The position numbers and the translations under genes are program-made. From NCBI GenBank assembly GCA_017480745.1, contig JAFUSA010000031.1:1-64000 (forward strand): DNA of 64,000 nucleotides, read 5' to 3'. This DNA comes from Alphaproteobacteria bacterium. Its GTDB lineage: Bacteria; Pseudomonadota; Alphaproteobacteria; RF32; CAG-239. Below the pieces are notes generated by a model, which was not told the origin of the DNA, made no database searches, and saw only the letters and a program-made list of their open reading frames with translations. Each line of letters opens with the position of its first letter. Position 1 is the first letter of the stretch. Of this stretch, positions 33,890-42,144 are shown one piece after another.

Positions 33890-34537
33890 TCAATAGAATT
33901 TCAAGAGCAATGCATTTTCGTCACCATCACAAACGGCTGCTGCATTAGCGGCGGTCATCGGACCTTTACCTCCACAAGCAATTCCGTTACCAGCAGAACA
34001 TGCTGCAATTTTCTCTTGAAAAGTAGATAAGGTTGTATTTTCTACTTTATTTACCACGTTTGCTTCTATCAAGCCTGAACCGGAAGCCGAACCCCAATCC
34101 TGAGTTGCCAAATCCATGCAAGCTTCTTCCGGAATGTTAGTAAACGCTACCACAAACGCTTTCGCATCACCACATTTCGTACAAAGAGCGTTATCCTTAC
34201 TAGCACGAGCCGCCGCAACCAACTCAATAGCGCCACCAAACGGATTACCGTTCTCTATTATATCGGTGGAGCCATTCAGCAACTCATCCGGAAATAATTT
34301 TGCTTTGGCAATTAAAGAACCTGTTGTTGTTGCTCCTAAAGCTTTATAGTTCTTTTGGCTGCCGAACAGAGTGCGCACATTGGTTACAATCATAGAAATT
34401 TGTTCAATGGTTTTATTTGTGCGGTATTTCATCATTGCTTTGGAATATCCGGCAATACCACCAACAGACAAAACACCGATGATGGCCAAAACGCCTAACA
34501 TCTCAATCATGGAACGACCGTTCTCATTATTTTTCAT
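33890..34537 (-). CDS. type IV pilin-like protein, family member C
   Basis: 215 aa. N-terminal NGRSMIEMLGVLAIIGVLS with Glu+5, then MMKYRTNKTIEQ, VTNVRTLFGSQ, AKLFPDELL and IPEEACMDLATQDWGSASGSGLI, the blocks shared by the family. A CTKCG pair in mid-protein and further cysteines near the end suggest disulfides. SD AGGAG is close to the ATG. The locus has a consensus promoter and short (about 30-nt) leader, not the structured leader of A, D and E. Confidence 0.8.
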   Translation of the reverse strand: MKNNENGRSMIEMLGVLAIIGVLSVGGIAGYSKAMMKYRTNKTIEQISMIVTNVRTLFGSQKNYKALGATTTGSLIAKAKLFPDELLNGSTDIIENGNPFGGAIELVAAARASKDNALCTKCGDAKAFVVAFTNIPEEACMDLATQDWGSASGSGLIEANVVNKVENTTLSTFQEKIAACSAGNGIACGGKGPMTAANAAAVCDGDENALLLKFY

Positions 34538-34575
34538 AACATTTCTCCTCTAAAAAAAATAACTTATTCTCTTGC

Positions 34576-34604
34576 AGAATATCACGCACAAACCGCATTG
34601 TCAA
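34576..34604 (-). promoter_or_regulatory. promoter of pilin-like gene C
   Basis: -35 TTGACA (34604-34599), 17-bp spacer, -10 TATTCT (34581-34576). Confidence 0.7.
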
Positions 34605-34714
34605 TACGCTATTTGTAATAGTTACAAAGTAATACACAATTTTCAACGCATACTATGCACTGTAATTTTGGAGATACTTTATTTGCGGCAAAAAGTAAAA
34701 ACTACAAGATTTTG

Positions 34715-35086
34715 TTACTCTTTTATATATGGCTTGCTCAACTCATCAAAGCGTGCCGACGAATCTTTGCCCCACCCCATAATATATTCATTGCCAAAAC
34801 AAATCAGCGGCGTTCCGGCCATTGCGCCGATTCGATAAGTTTTAACCGCTTGGGTAAACAATTTTTGATTGCCGGGCATTTTAACGTTAAGCCCTTTAAT
34901 TTGCAGATGCGGATATTTTTCTTTAATATATTCCGCCGCCTCATGACAATGCGGACAGCTTTCTTTGTAGAAAAAATATATCTGCTCCTTGCTTAAATTT
35001 TTGATGTTATCCGCCGAATCGCCACACGCCGAAATCAGCAAGGCCACACACGCGCAAATCGCCACATTCAATAAACGTTTCAACAT
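34715..35086 (-). CDS. thioredoxin-fold lipoprotein with CPHC motif
   Basis: 123 aa. Lipobox ISAC gives lipidated Cys21. The rest is a small thioredoxin/glutaredoxin fold: FFYKESCPHCHEAAEYI with a CPHC redox centre (about 44-47), cis-Pro in AGTPLICFG and a short C-terminal helix. CPHC, as in DsbA, predicts an oxidising thiol exchange in the envelope. It lies 6 bases downstream of the unknown gene at 35093. Confidence 0.75.
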   Translation of the reverse strand: MLKRLLNVAICACVALLISACGDSADNIKNLSKEQIYFFYKESCPHCHEAAEYIKEKYPHLQIKGLNVKMPGNQKLFTQAVKTYRIGAMAGTPLICFGNEYIMGWGKDSSARFDELSKPYIKE

Positions 35087-35092
35087 ATTATA

Positions 35093-35692
35093 TTACTCTA
35101 TACAGCAATCAACTGCCTTACGCACAAAACGTTTCATTTTAGCCAAAGCTCCAACCGGTTCTTCGGCAACAACAGTCGATTCGCTCACTTTGGTTTCAGC
35201 TTCGTTTTGCATAACTTCGGCGGCCTTAACCGTTATTTTTTTCACCTGCTCAATATCCGGCTCAATCCATTTCAGGTCTTTGGTTTCCATCATTCCCATA
35301 TTCAAGCCCCAAAAAAGGCAATACATATCATAAGCGGAATTAAACATTTTGTAGGCTTCTTCATCTTTGCCCAAAGATTGTTGCTTAGTGCCAACTTCCA
35401 TCAAACGCATTGATGTTGCCAACAAGTGTTTAGACATGCACCAAACTTCACCCTCATAGCTTGGAATGATTTTTTGCAAAAGATTCTTGCGGGTTTCGCG
35501 CACTTCTTTTATTAAATCATAATAAGATGTTTTACCGGTTTTGGCGCCCGAAAACACTAAGTGCTCTTCAATAGATATAAGATTCATAATGGCGATGCTC
35601 AAATCCTGATCGGAAGATAAATCCTTAGGATTAACTTTTTTAGTGGCATCGATTCGCTCAACAAACGCTTTAACATTTTCCGCTTTTTTCAT
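35093..35692 (-). CDS. conserved alpha-helical protein of unknown function
   Basis: 199 aa, no signal peptide, mostly helical. Notable segments are SSDQDLSIAIMNLISIEEHL, GEVWCMSKHLLATSMRLMEVG and DEEAYKMFNSAYDMYCLFWG, with a basic Cys-Cys end. I do not recognise a named family. It precedes the CPHC lipoprotein in one unit. Confidence 0.6.
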   Translation of the reverse strand: MKKAENVKAFVERIDATKKVNPKDLSSDQDLSIAIMNLISIEEHLVFSGAKTGKTSYYDLIKEVRETRKNLLQKIIPSYEGEVWCMSKHLLATSMRLMEVGTKQQSLGKDEEAYKMFNSAYDMYCLFWGLNMGMMETKDLKWIEPDIEQVKKITVKAAEVMQNEAETKVSESTVVAEEPVGALAKMKRFVRKAVDCCIE

Positions 35693-35815
35693 AATACAGC
35701 TCCTTGAAAAAAATCTTGGCTTAAAGATAATTGCTCAAAAAGGGCTTGTCAAGCAAAATATTCATTTAGCCGACATTATGTTTATTGCAAAAATTATTTA
35801 ATCGCCCAAAAAAGT

Positions 35816-35860
35816 GAACGCCCGTTTTTTCCTTTTTAGGGGAAAAATACGGGACGTTCG
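35816..35860. terminator. long hairpin terminator
   Basis: GAACG-CCCGT-TTTTTCC pairs with GGAAAAA-TACGGG-A-CGTTC around CTTTTTA. It stands 16 bases after the stop of the foreign-looking gene at 35876. Confidence 0.7.
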
Positions 35861-35875
35861 TTAATTACTTGCTGA

Positions 35876-36592
35876 TCACTTCAAACCGGCAAAGCGGAAT
35901 GTCGTGGGAGCAGCAGTTAACTCGGTAGTGTTGGTCGTCGTTGCTATTTCGGGATTTTCCTTCTTTTCTACCAAAAATGGAATATTGGTAGGAACAAAGA
36001 AACTTGTCATAGCAAACTCCCCATCGGCAGGGTCTTCTTCGTCTTTTTCCTCATCCTTGTCTGCATCATCATTATCAGACGAAGCAACTTCGGCAGGAAT
36101 ATTCATCAGAAGAGGCAGAGGCTTGCTTAATGCAACGTCGCGAGCAACAGTGTGATAGCGAGCAATAACCTTGGTCAGGCCATCAATCTTGATAATCTCC
36201 ACATGCTGTCCGGGCAGAATGGTTAGCCACGCGGGATCGCTGTTCTCGTAAACTTCACCGTTGGACAGGAACAGGCGGGCATCTTCGTTGTTGTCGGCGA
36301 GGGATATGGAATCCACGTTGACAATCTCCGATGTTGCCTTTGTTCTTAACACGACGGTTGTAGCCGAGGCGTCGCCGGGGATAGTTGCCAGTGCATAGGC
36401 GGACTTGTTCTTCGTAACTGCCTTGAAAATGACAGGGTTAACTTCTAACGTTGTGGCGCCGGAAGCAACGAAAAACTTGTTACCAACTCTTTTTGTTTCA
36501 GAAATCTCGCTCAGTGACTGGGCATTGATGTTCGAAACCAGTGTGCATAGGAAAGCGCACACAAATACTACCTTGTTCATAAACTTATTCAT
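35876..36592 (-). CDS. secreted protein of unknown function, probably acquired
   Basis: 238 aa from the ATG at 36592, chosen because it gives a clean signal peptide (MNKFMNKVVFVCAFLCTLVS, cut after INA-QS); longer in-frame starts exist. The mature part is beta-rich with a predicted repetitive fold, then an acidic linker (SDNDDADKDEEKDEEDPADG) and a Thr/Ala-rich end. No SD is visible. Codon use is clearly richer in G and C (GCG, GTC, CTG, GGC) than in the neighbours, and the signal peptide plus absent SD resemble Bacteroidetes genes. Function unknown. Confidence 0.65.
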   Translation of the reverse strand: MNKFMNKVVFVCAFLCTLVSNINAQSLSEISETKRVGNKFFVASGATTLEVNPVIFKAVTKNKSAYALATIPGDASATTVVLRTKATSEIVNVDSISLADNNEDARLFLSNGEVYENSDPAWLTILPGQHVEIIKIDGLTKVIARYHTVARDVALSKPLPLLMNIPAEVASSDNDDADKDEEKDEEDPADGEFAMTSFFVPTNIPFLVEKKENPEIATTTNTTELTAAPTTFRFAGLK

Positions 36593-36772
36593 GACGTACA
36601 TATTTAAAGGTGAATAAATAAAACTCATATTAAATGCAATCATGGTAAGTTTGACAGAATCTGTAACTTAAAAATAATCCATAATCGCTAATTTGATGTT
36701 CGCATCATAGCATATATTTTTCGCTTTTGCAAGCTATTTTTTTGTCAAAATGTAAAAAAATTTTTAATAAAT

Positions 36773-38251
36773 TTATTCTGCCAAACGAAACAAATCAAAT
36801 GGTAAACCATTAACGGTAATATAGGCGATAAGCAGGCAAAAAACGGCAAAAATTTGCAACATATTTAATATGTTTTGATTCTTTGCTAACGGAAAAATAC
36901 GCGGCAATATTTTTAACAACCAGTTAAGAGCATAAATTCCCACGGTAATAAGTATAAGCTGAGCAAAAATTCCCGCCTGAATAATCTCCGTCTTATATGG
37001 AACCGCCAACTTGTATAAAAAGGCAAAAAATAACAAATACACTGCGCAAAATACATAAAATCCGTAATGTTTTAGATTATCAAGATAAGCCTGCTCTTGA
37101 TTTTGGCGCACCATATTTTCCGCCGTTATTTTTTCCACTTTCATTCCGCGCACTGTTTGCGGCTCTTGCTGTTGTTTTTTATATTCCTCCATCTGCGCTT
37201 TGAATTTTTCTTTAACCATACACAGACCGCATCCTTTCGGAGTAAAATAGGCATGGTTATGATCTTTTTTGCACTGTTTACGATTTTTTACCAAATATTC
37301 TAAAAGTGATTGCCATTCCAGCGCACTCGGTCGCTCATTGCCTTTGGTAAATGCACGCTCAAACAAAACCATGGTGTTTTTATCAAAATAATCATGAATA
37401 CTATACGGGTGCGGAGCCTGATAAGTATCTTGCCACATGCCATAAGCGTAATGATAATCGGCGATGCGTTCTTGTATGGAAAGCATATTCACGCTTTTGC
37501 GCGGAACACCTGAAAATGGGTGGATTCCCTCATTTAAAAGTTTGAATATAATAACAGCCAAAGCAAACTTATCCTGTTCCTCCCCCATTTCTTGACAAGT
37601 TTGTTCCATACCCTCGGGATATATATATTCTTCGCTCACATATTCTGCCGGATAACGCTCGTTATTTTCGCCTTTAATGGAAAAACCGTCGCAATCAAAT
37701 AAAGCCACCAACATCGTACCTTTATAAACAGAAACGTTTGACGGCTTCAAATCAACAATATAGTGTCCGCAAGCGTGCAATGCCGCCACCACCGAAGCAA
37801 TATTATATGCCGCATAAATTCGATTCACATAACGTTCGCTTATTCCCAATTTTTGCCGCACGGCTTTTTGCATTAAATGATCCATGGATATGGCATCATT
37901 AGTATCAATCAAAGGCATTAAATAACCAACGCAAAAGCCTTGTTTATCCTCCAATAAGGCAGTAGGCCACGCAATCTGAATATATTCTTTTTCAACAACT
38001 TTATCACCTGTTTTATCTTTGTGTTTAATAACCGGAATATTAGGCCGATTATGCAACATGGCTTCAAGTTTTTTGCGGTTTATCTCGCTGTTTTTACGGT
38101 CATGATAAATCTTAGCAACGCTCTTAGGATGGCTGTTATCTAAATATATACGACCGGAAGCTCCGCCTTTGTTAAGCAATTCTCCCAAAACTATTTCTTC
38201 GTGGTGTCCGTCAGGGTATAACGCCAAATATTTATCTTGTATTTCTGCCAT
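36773..38251 (-). CDS. Ser/Thr protein kinase with C-terminal membrane segments (TerY-P triad)
   Basis: 492 aa from the ATG at 38251, which overlaps the PP2C stop as ATGA. Kinase domain (about 20-330): glycine loop region LLNKGGASGRIY, catalytic HxD equivalent YIVDLKPSNVSV and metal-binding DCDGFS in place of DFG. Then a Cys/His cluster (CKKDHNHAYFTPKGCGLC), a charged coiled coil and three hydrophobic segments at the end (about 400-490). It forms a three-gene unit with a PP2C phosphatase and a TerY-type vWA protein, the triad described for phosphorylation switches around tellurium-resistance and stress systems. Confidence 0.85.
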   Translation of the reverse strand: MAEIQDKYLALYPDGHHEEIVLGELLNKGGASGRIYLDNSHPKSVAKIYHDRKNSEINRKKLEAMLHNRPNIPVIKHKDKTGDKVVEKEYIQIAWPTALLEDKQGFCVGYLMPLIDTNDAISMDHLMQKAVRQKLGISERYVNRIYAAYNIASVVAALHACGHYIVDLKPSNVSVYKGTMLVALFDCDGFSIKGENNERYPAEYVSEEYIYPEGMEQTCQEMGEEQDKFALAVIIFKLLNEGIHPFSGVPRKSVNMLSIQERIADYHYAYGMWQDTYQAPHPYSIHDYFDKNTMVLFERAFTKGNERPSALEWQSLLEYLVKNRKQCKKDHNHAYFTPKGCGLCMVKEKFKAQMEEYKKQQQEPQTVRGMKVEKITAENMVRQNQEQAYLDNLKHYGFYVFCAVYLLFFAFLYKLAVPYKTEIIQAGIFAQLILITVGIYALNWLLKILPRIFPLAKNQNILNMLQIFAVFCLLIAYITVNGLPFDLFRLAE

Positions 38252-38997
38252 CACAATCTCGCCCACAATATAGTTTTATCATCTGAATTAAGACGTTGCG
38301 CTCGCTTGTCGTTAAGGGTGTTATTCAAAGCCTGTAAAGCATAGGTTTTACGTTGTTCAATTTCCAAATACTCCGCTACCGGAATAAAAAATTTATACTG
38401 AATATCATAAAAATTATCGGCAAAAACAAAACCGGTTACACCATCTGTCATCAACATTACCCTATCGACATTTTCAAAAGGTGTAAAACGTAAACAATCT
38501 TGCCAATCACTCATCGTATAAAAATAAGTTTCACACGAAAAATTGCCGTTTTCCGGCTCAGAAATAACAAAATTTTTATAATCTCGCTGCTTAAAAGCAA
38601 TACCGGCTCCATCTCCGATATGGAAGAATATTCCTTTGTTATTATGATAAAACACTCCGACTAATGTGGCGGAAAAATTAACCAATTCCGCCGCGCTTTT
38701 ACTCCTATTATTTCGATGTAAAAGCAACTTGTTGCGAGCAATTTTAATTGATTTTATAACACTGTTGCGAATATCTTTTATGTCTGTGCGAATAAGAGTA
38801 TCACAAAGTGTCTCACAAATAACTTTTGCGCCGATTTTGCCGTATGGTGCAGACCCTGCACCATCTGACACAACGGCAACCAACTTGTTTTTGGCAATTT
38901 TGGAACAGCTAAAATCTTGACATGGCAAATTTTTTATGCGGTGCATTGCACCACAAATACTGGTAGCCAAAACTTTAATTTGTTCCTTGCCTGCCAT
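38251..38997 (-). CDS. PP2C-family protein phosphatase (TerY-P triad)
   Basis: 248 aa. PP2C motifs: CQDFSCSKI, AVVSDGAGSAPYGKIGAKV (metal-binding Asp and Gly), FFHIGDGAGIAF and LMTDGVTGFV. It would reverse phosphorylation by the adjacent kinase. It starts 3 bases after the vWA stop and overlaps the kinase start by 4 bases, so the three are translationally coupled. Confidence 0.88.
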   Translation of the reverse strand: MAGKEQIKVLATSICGAMHRIKNLPCQDFSCSKIAKNKLVAVVSDGAGSAPYGKIGAKVICETLCDTLIRTDIKDIRNSVIKSIKIARNKLLLHRNNRSKSAAELVNFSATLVGVFYHNNKGIFFHIGDGAGIAFKQRDYKNFVISEPENGNFSCETYFYTMSDWQDCLRFTPFENVDRVMLMTDGVTGFVFADNFYDIQYKFFIPVAEYLEIEQRKTYALQALNNTLNDKRAQRLNSDDKTILWARL

Positions 38998-39000
38998 CTG

Positions 39001-39681
39001 TTAATTCTCGTTCCACTCAGTTATGTCATCAAGATAATTGTTTGCATTTGGTGCGGCTTTTGATATGCAGGAAACACTGCGACTAAGCCATAGAAAAAAT
39101 TCGGTAAATTTTAAGCCGGTCAAACGTTTGGGTGGCAATAGAGAAAATTTTGCTAACTTATCAAGGTTGGCGCCTTGTGTGCCAATAGCATGAATCACAA
39201 CTTTTTTATTTTTCTGCGCATAACGGCATATTTCCGCCGCATCTTCCCAACCATAATCGGTTGGTTCTCCGTCGCTGATTAAAAAAATCCACGGTCTTTT
39301 AGAGGTTATACCACAACTATCATACAAACATTTTTGCTCTTCTATTTTTTGCAAAGCAGTTTCCATAGCTTTTCCAAGCGGAGTAAGACCGCCGGCTTCC
39401 ATTGTCGGCGCCGTAAAATTCATAGCATCAACCCAATCGGTTTCAACACTCACCTCATCTTCGCCTGAAGCTTTAATAATCAGAAGCTGCACCCGCGAAC
39501 TGGCGTCTATATCTTCCTTCAATTCTTTCTCCAACGCTTTAAGTCCGCTGTTGAGTTGTTTTATCGGCTCATCGCGCATAGATCCGGAACAATCTAAAAC
39601 TAAAACGCAAGGAGTGCGCTCGTTGGCGTTTTCGGCAAATTCTACATAAGGTATGCGTTCCATATTATTTTTATCAGCCAT
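39001..39681 (-). CDS. TerY-type von Willebrand factor A protein
   Basis: 226 aa, single vWA domain without signal peptide. MIDAS residues: DCSGSM (30-35), Thr in LTPLGKAM (about 100) and SDGEPTDYGWED. The phrase SGSMRDEPIKQLNSGL and the GEPTD box are typical of TerY. It would bind a ligand or substrate in a metal-dependent way and link the kinase/phosphatase pair to it. It begins the coupled triad, 9 bases after the LptM-like gene. Confidence 0.87.
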   Translation of the reverse strand: MADKNNMERIPYVEFAENANERTPCVLVLDCSGSMRDEPIKQLNSGLKALEKELKEDIDASSRVQLLIIKASGEDEVSVETDWVDAMNFTAPTMEAGGLTPLGKAMETALQKIEEQKCLYDSCGITSKRPWIFLISDGEPTDYGWEDAAEICRYAQKNKKVVIHAIGTQGANLDKLAKFSLLPPKRLTGLKFTEFFLWLSRSVSCISKAAPNANNYLDDITEWNEN

Positions 39682-39690
39682 TTTACCCTC

Positions 39691-39828
39691 TTAATGCTGC
39701 GGATATGTATGTGGAAAATTACTGCCCTCAATCGGCGAAGGTTCGGAATATCTGCCGCAAGCAGAAAGAACCGACGTTAATGCACAAAAGACAAACATCG
39801 CTAAAATTATTTTACAAAAATTACCCAT
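39691..39828 (-). CDS. LptM-like small lipoprotein
   Basis: 45 aa; ATG at 39828, TAA at 39693-39691. Signal peptide and lipobox (VLSAC) give Cys19... the mature part is a short CGRYSEPSPIEGSNFPHTYPQ, matching the Pro-rich EGSxYPRxYP end of alphaproteobacterial LptM/YifL lipoproteins, which in E. coli assist LptD oxidation. It precedes the vWA gene by 9 bases and is divergent from the TlpA-like gene, an arrangement also seen around lptM in other alphaproteobacteria (there with argH/lysA, absent here). Confidence 0.65.
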   Translation of the reverse strand: MGNFCKIILAMFVFCALTSVLSACGRYSEPSPIEGSNFPHTYPQH

Positions 39829-39921
39829 TTATTAACCTTTTTTTTGAATCTTGATACTATATAACACATTAAATACTAAAAGTTAATATAAGTTAAGTTT
39901 TTTGCAGAAAGTTGTGAATGA

Positions 39922-40479
39922 ATGAAAAATTTTTTCAACATTGTTTTGATTTTTGTTTTGTTTATATTGCAGCTAAGTTCTGCTGCGGCAAAAATAAATA
40001 TGTTTCCGCAACCACGCTATATCCCGCCGCTTAATTTTTACGGTGATAGCGGAAAAGCTTATAAATTAACGGATTTTAAAAGCGATTTACTGATGGCTGT
40101 AATTTGGTCAAAAAATTGCGGGCCGTGTTTGGAAGATATGAAATATTTGAACTCTTTTGCAAAAAAAACTGCCAAACAAGGAATTAAAGTTATCTTAATT
40201 TCACCAGAAAAAGAATGGCAAACGATTGATCAACGACGTAGTTTTTTACGCAAAATCGGTGCGCCTAATTTAGTAAGTTACTTAGATAGAAAAGGGGCTT
40301 TTCGCGACGGTATGGGTATTATGGTAACTCCGACAGTGATTTTGGTTAATAAAGCCGGTGAAGAGGCCGGACAAATAACCGGCGCCGTCAGATGGGATGA
40401 TGAGGAAGTTATTGAATATATGGTAAAACTAAAAGAAGATATGTTACAAGAACTTTATCAGCGCAAATCCGCCAATTAA
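39922..40479 (+). CDS. TlpA-family thioredoxin-like protein
   Basis: 185 aa. N-terminal signal/anchor (4-23), then an AhpC-TSA/TlpA fold with the redox centre CGPC (about 68-71, WSKNCGPCLEDM) and cis-Pro in VTPTVILVN. It is likely a membrane-tethered or periplasmic reductase for cytochrome maturation or copper-site assembly. The 3' end overlaps the convergent DedA-like gene by 36 bp. Confidence 0.85.
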   Translation: MKNFFNIVLIFVLFILQLSSAAAKINMFPQPRYIPPLNFYGDSGKAYKLTDFKSDLLMAVIWSKNCGPCLEDMKYLNSFAKKTAKQGIKVILISPEKEWQTIDQRRSFLRKIGAPNLVSYLDRKGAFRDGMGIMVTPTVILVNKAGEEAGQITGAVRWDDEEVIEYMVKLKEDMLQELYQRKSAN

Positions 40480-41037
40480 AAGCACTAAAAACAAAACCGA
40501 AAGCCACCCCAAGTTTTTTTCAATAAAAACACGCATTTTCTCGCCGTATGCTTTTAACAGCCAAGCTATTACAAAAAAACGCAAACCGCGAGCAATAACC
40601 GAAGCAACGGTGAATACTATTAAATTAAGATGTACGGCTCCGCTGGCTATGGTAATAATTTTATACGGAAAAGGTGTTATACCCGCACCGAAAACAATCC
40701 ACGCGCCATATTCATGATACAGATTTTTAAATTCATTAAACTTTTCCAAATAACCATAAAAATTCAACAGCGGCTCGGCAATCATGTCAAAAAAGAAAAT
40801 ACCGATGGCATAGCCTAAATATGCACCAATAACGCTGGCAACCGTGCAAACAGAAGCAATTTTCCATGCTTGTTTCGGAGTAGCCAAAATCATTGGAATC
40901 AGCATAATATCCGGTGGGATAGGAAAAAACGAACTTTCAATAAAAGAGATAACAAACAGCCAAGCCAAAGCATGTTTATTGCCGGAAAGGTTGATTACAT
41001 AATCATAAATTTTGCGAACAAACGCGGTAAAAGACAT
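40444..41037 (-). CDS. DedA/VTT-family membrane protein (YqaA type)
   Basis: 197 aa with about five hydrophobic segments. VTT-domain features: FIESSFFPIPPDIMLIPM, GAYLGYAIG, GAWIVFGAGITPFPYKIITIASG and ARGLRFFVIAWLL. DedA proteins are thought to help recycle undecaprenyl phosphate or flip phospholipids; the YqaA branch is less studied. Convergent overlap with the TlpA-like gene. Confidence 0.87.
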   Translation of the reverse strand: MSFTAFVRKIYDYVINLSGNKHALAWLFVISFIESSFFPIPPDIMLIPMILATPKQAWKIASVCTVASVIGAYLGYAIGIFFFDMIAEPLLNFYGYLEKFNEFKNLYHEYGAWIVFGAGITPFPYKIITIASGAVHLNLIVFTVASVIARGLRFFVIAWLLKAYGEKMRVFIEKNLGWLSVLFLVLLIGGFALIKFL

Positions 41038-41126
41038 TTTTTCCTCAAAAAATTTCGTATCATGGTGATATTAAAATAAAAAATTTTTAATTGCAGTAAT
41101 ATCTTTTTTCTATCCACATAAAATAT

Positions 41127-41157
41127 ATACCGCCGACTTTGTTGCGGCGGTATATTA
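41127..41157 (-). terminator. hairpin after pilin-like gene D
   Basis: ATATACCGCCG / CGGCGGTATAT around CAACAAAGT on the minus strand, just after the stop. There is only a short T-rich tail. Confidence 0.6.
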
Positions 41158-41165
41158 GTAATAGG

Positions 41166-41825
41166 CTATTTTACCAAAATATAAAACAGAATTTCATTTC
41201 CGGCTCCGGGAGTTCCTTTCGAATTTGCCGCATTCGCACAATATGTTACGGCTTCTTCCATATCTGCCGGAATAGAACTGAACACATGTCCTGCTGGTCC
41301 CTGAATTTCCATTTTCATGGCATTTGATACCGACCAGTCCTTAGTTGCCAATTCTATACATATCTCCGCATCAAAAGGAAGACCATAGCCTATATAAAAT
41401 GATTTATTATCATCTGTTGCACCTAAAACAACAGAGTTTCCAAAAACGTTTGCCACTTTAATAGCTATATTGGCGTGTTGCTGTTGTGTATCTACGATCA
41501 TTTCATCGGGTAATATTTTGGCTTTTCTAATTATCGAACAGCCATCACCAGAACAATATCCAGTTCCACAATAACAAGAAACGCCATCATAGCTCCTTTG
41601 CGGAGCAAAAAATGTTCTCACATTGCCGGCAATTAAGGTTATTTGCTCTATGGTTTTATTGATTCTATACTTTTGCATAGCTTTTGAATATCCGGCGATG
41701 CCACCGACAGAGAGCACGCCGATTATGGCCAGAACGCCTAACATCTCAATCATAGAGCGTCCGGACTGGCTCCCTTGCTCCTTGCGTGAGAGAGTATCAT
41801 TATTTTTTATTTTTAAGTTTCTCAT
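41166..41825 (-). CDS. type IV pilin-like protein, family member D
   Basis: 219 aa. N-terminal MRNLKIKNN leader is almost the same as in copy A but has an insert (DTLSRKEQGSQ) before SGRSMIEMLGVLAIIGVLS. IAGNVRTFFAPQRSYDG, AKILPDEM, FDAEICIELATKDWS and a closing ETLFYI-like end correspond to the family blocks. A CYCGTGYCSGDGC cluster (four Cys in 13 residues) is unique to this copy. SD and ATG context (GAAAGGAAGTTTACT ATG) equal copy A. It is behind leader RNA D. Confidence 0.8.
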   Translation of the reverse strand: MRNLKIKNNDTLSRKEQGSQSGRSMIEMLGVLAIIGVLSVGGIAGYSKAMQKYRINKTIEQITLIAGNVRTFFAPQRSYDGVSCYCGTGYCSGDGCSIIRKAKILPDEMIVDTQQQHANIAIKVANVFGNSVVLGATDDNKSFYIGYGLPFDAEICIELATKDWSVSNAMKMEIQGPAGHVFSSIPADMEEAVTYCANAANSKGTPGAGNEILFYILVK

Positions 41826-41860
41826 AGTAAACTTCCTTTCATTGTTGTTGAATTATACTA

Positions 41861-42032
41861 AAATAACCGCCCGATAAGGCGGCTGGAAGCTCTAAACTAT
41901 CATCTATCCAATAGCGTTGCGTATTTGCCACAGGTTTATTCCACAACCTTCCAGCCATGCTGGAAATATTTTACGTCACAAAGGACGGATAGATAAGAGG
42001 TTTAGAGACCTCAGACGAATTTTACCTCATCT
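41861..42032 (-). ncRNA. structured leader RNA D upstream of pilin-like gene
   Basis: About 172 nt. P1: CTCTAAAC with GTTTAGAG and TTATCTATCC with GGATAGATGA, around the same CTCTT/TGATA internal loop as in A. Hairpin 1 CGTC/GACG, hairpin 2 TTCCAGC (41965-41959) / GCTGGAA. Terminal hairpin CCGCC/GGGCGG (41882-41866) then TTATTTTAG. The competing helix GGCTGGAAG (41956-41948) / CTTCCAGCC (41889-41881) is a perfect 9 bp here. Relative to A nearly every helix has changed bases in both arms. Confidence 0.75.
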
Positions 42033-42038
42033 TGTTTT

Positions 42039-42066
42039 ATCATATCATAAAAAATGCAAAAGTCAA
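42039..42066 (-). promoter_or_regulatory. promoter of leader RNA D
   Basis: -35 TTGACT (42066-42061), 16-bp spacer TTTGCATTTTTTATGA, -10 TATGAT (42044-42039). Confidence 0.75.
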
Positions 42067-42091
42067 ACTATTTTTACAAAATTCATAAAAA

Positions 42092-42122
42092 AATCCGCCG
42101 GCGAGATAAAACTCGTCGGCGA
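42092..42122 (-). terminator. hairpin after the DsbA-like gene
   Basis: CGCCGACGAG / CTCGCCGGCG read on the minus strand around TTTTAT, followed by GATTTTTTT. Confidence 0.8.
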
Positions 42123-42144
42123 ATAACTTTTGTTCAAACTTAAA

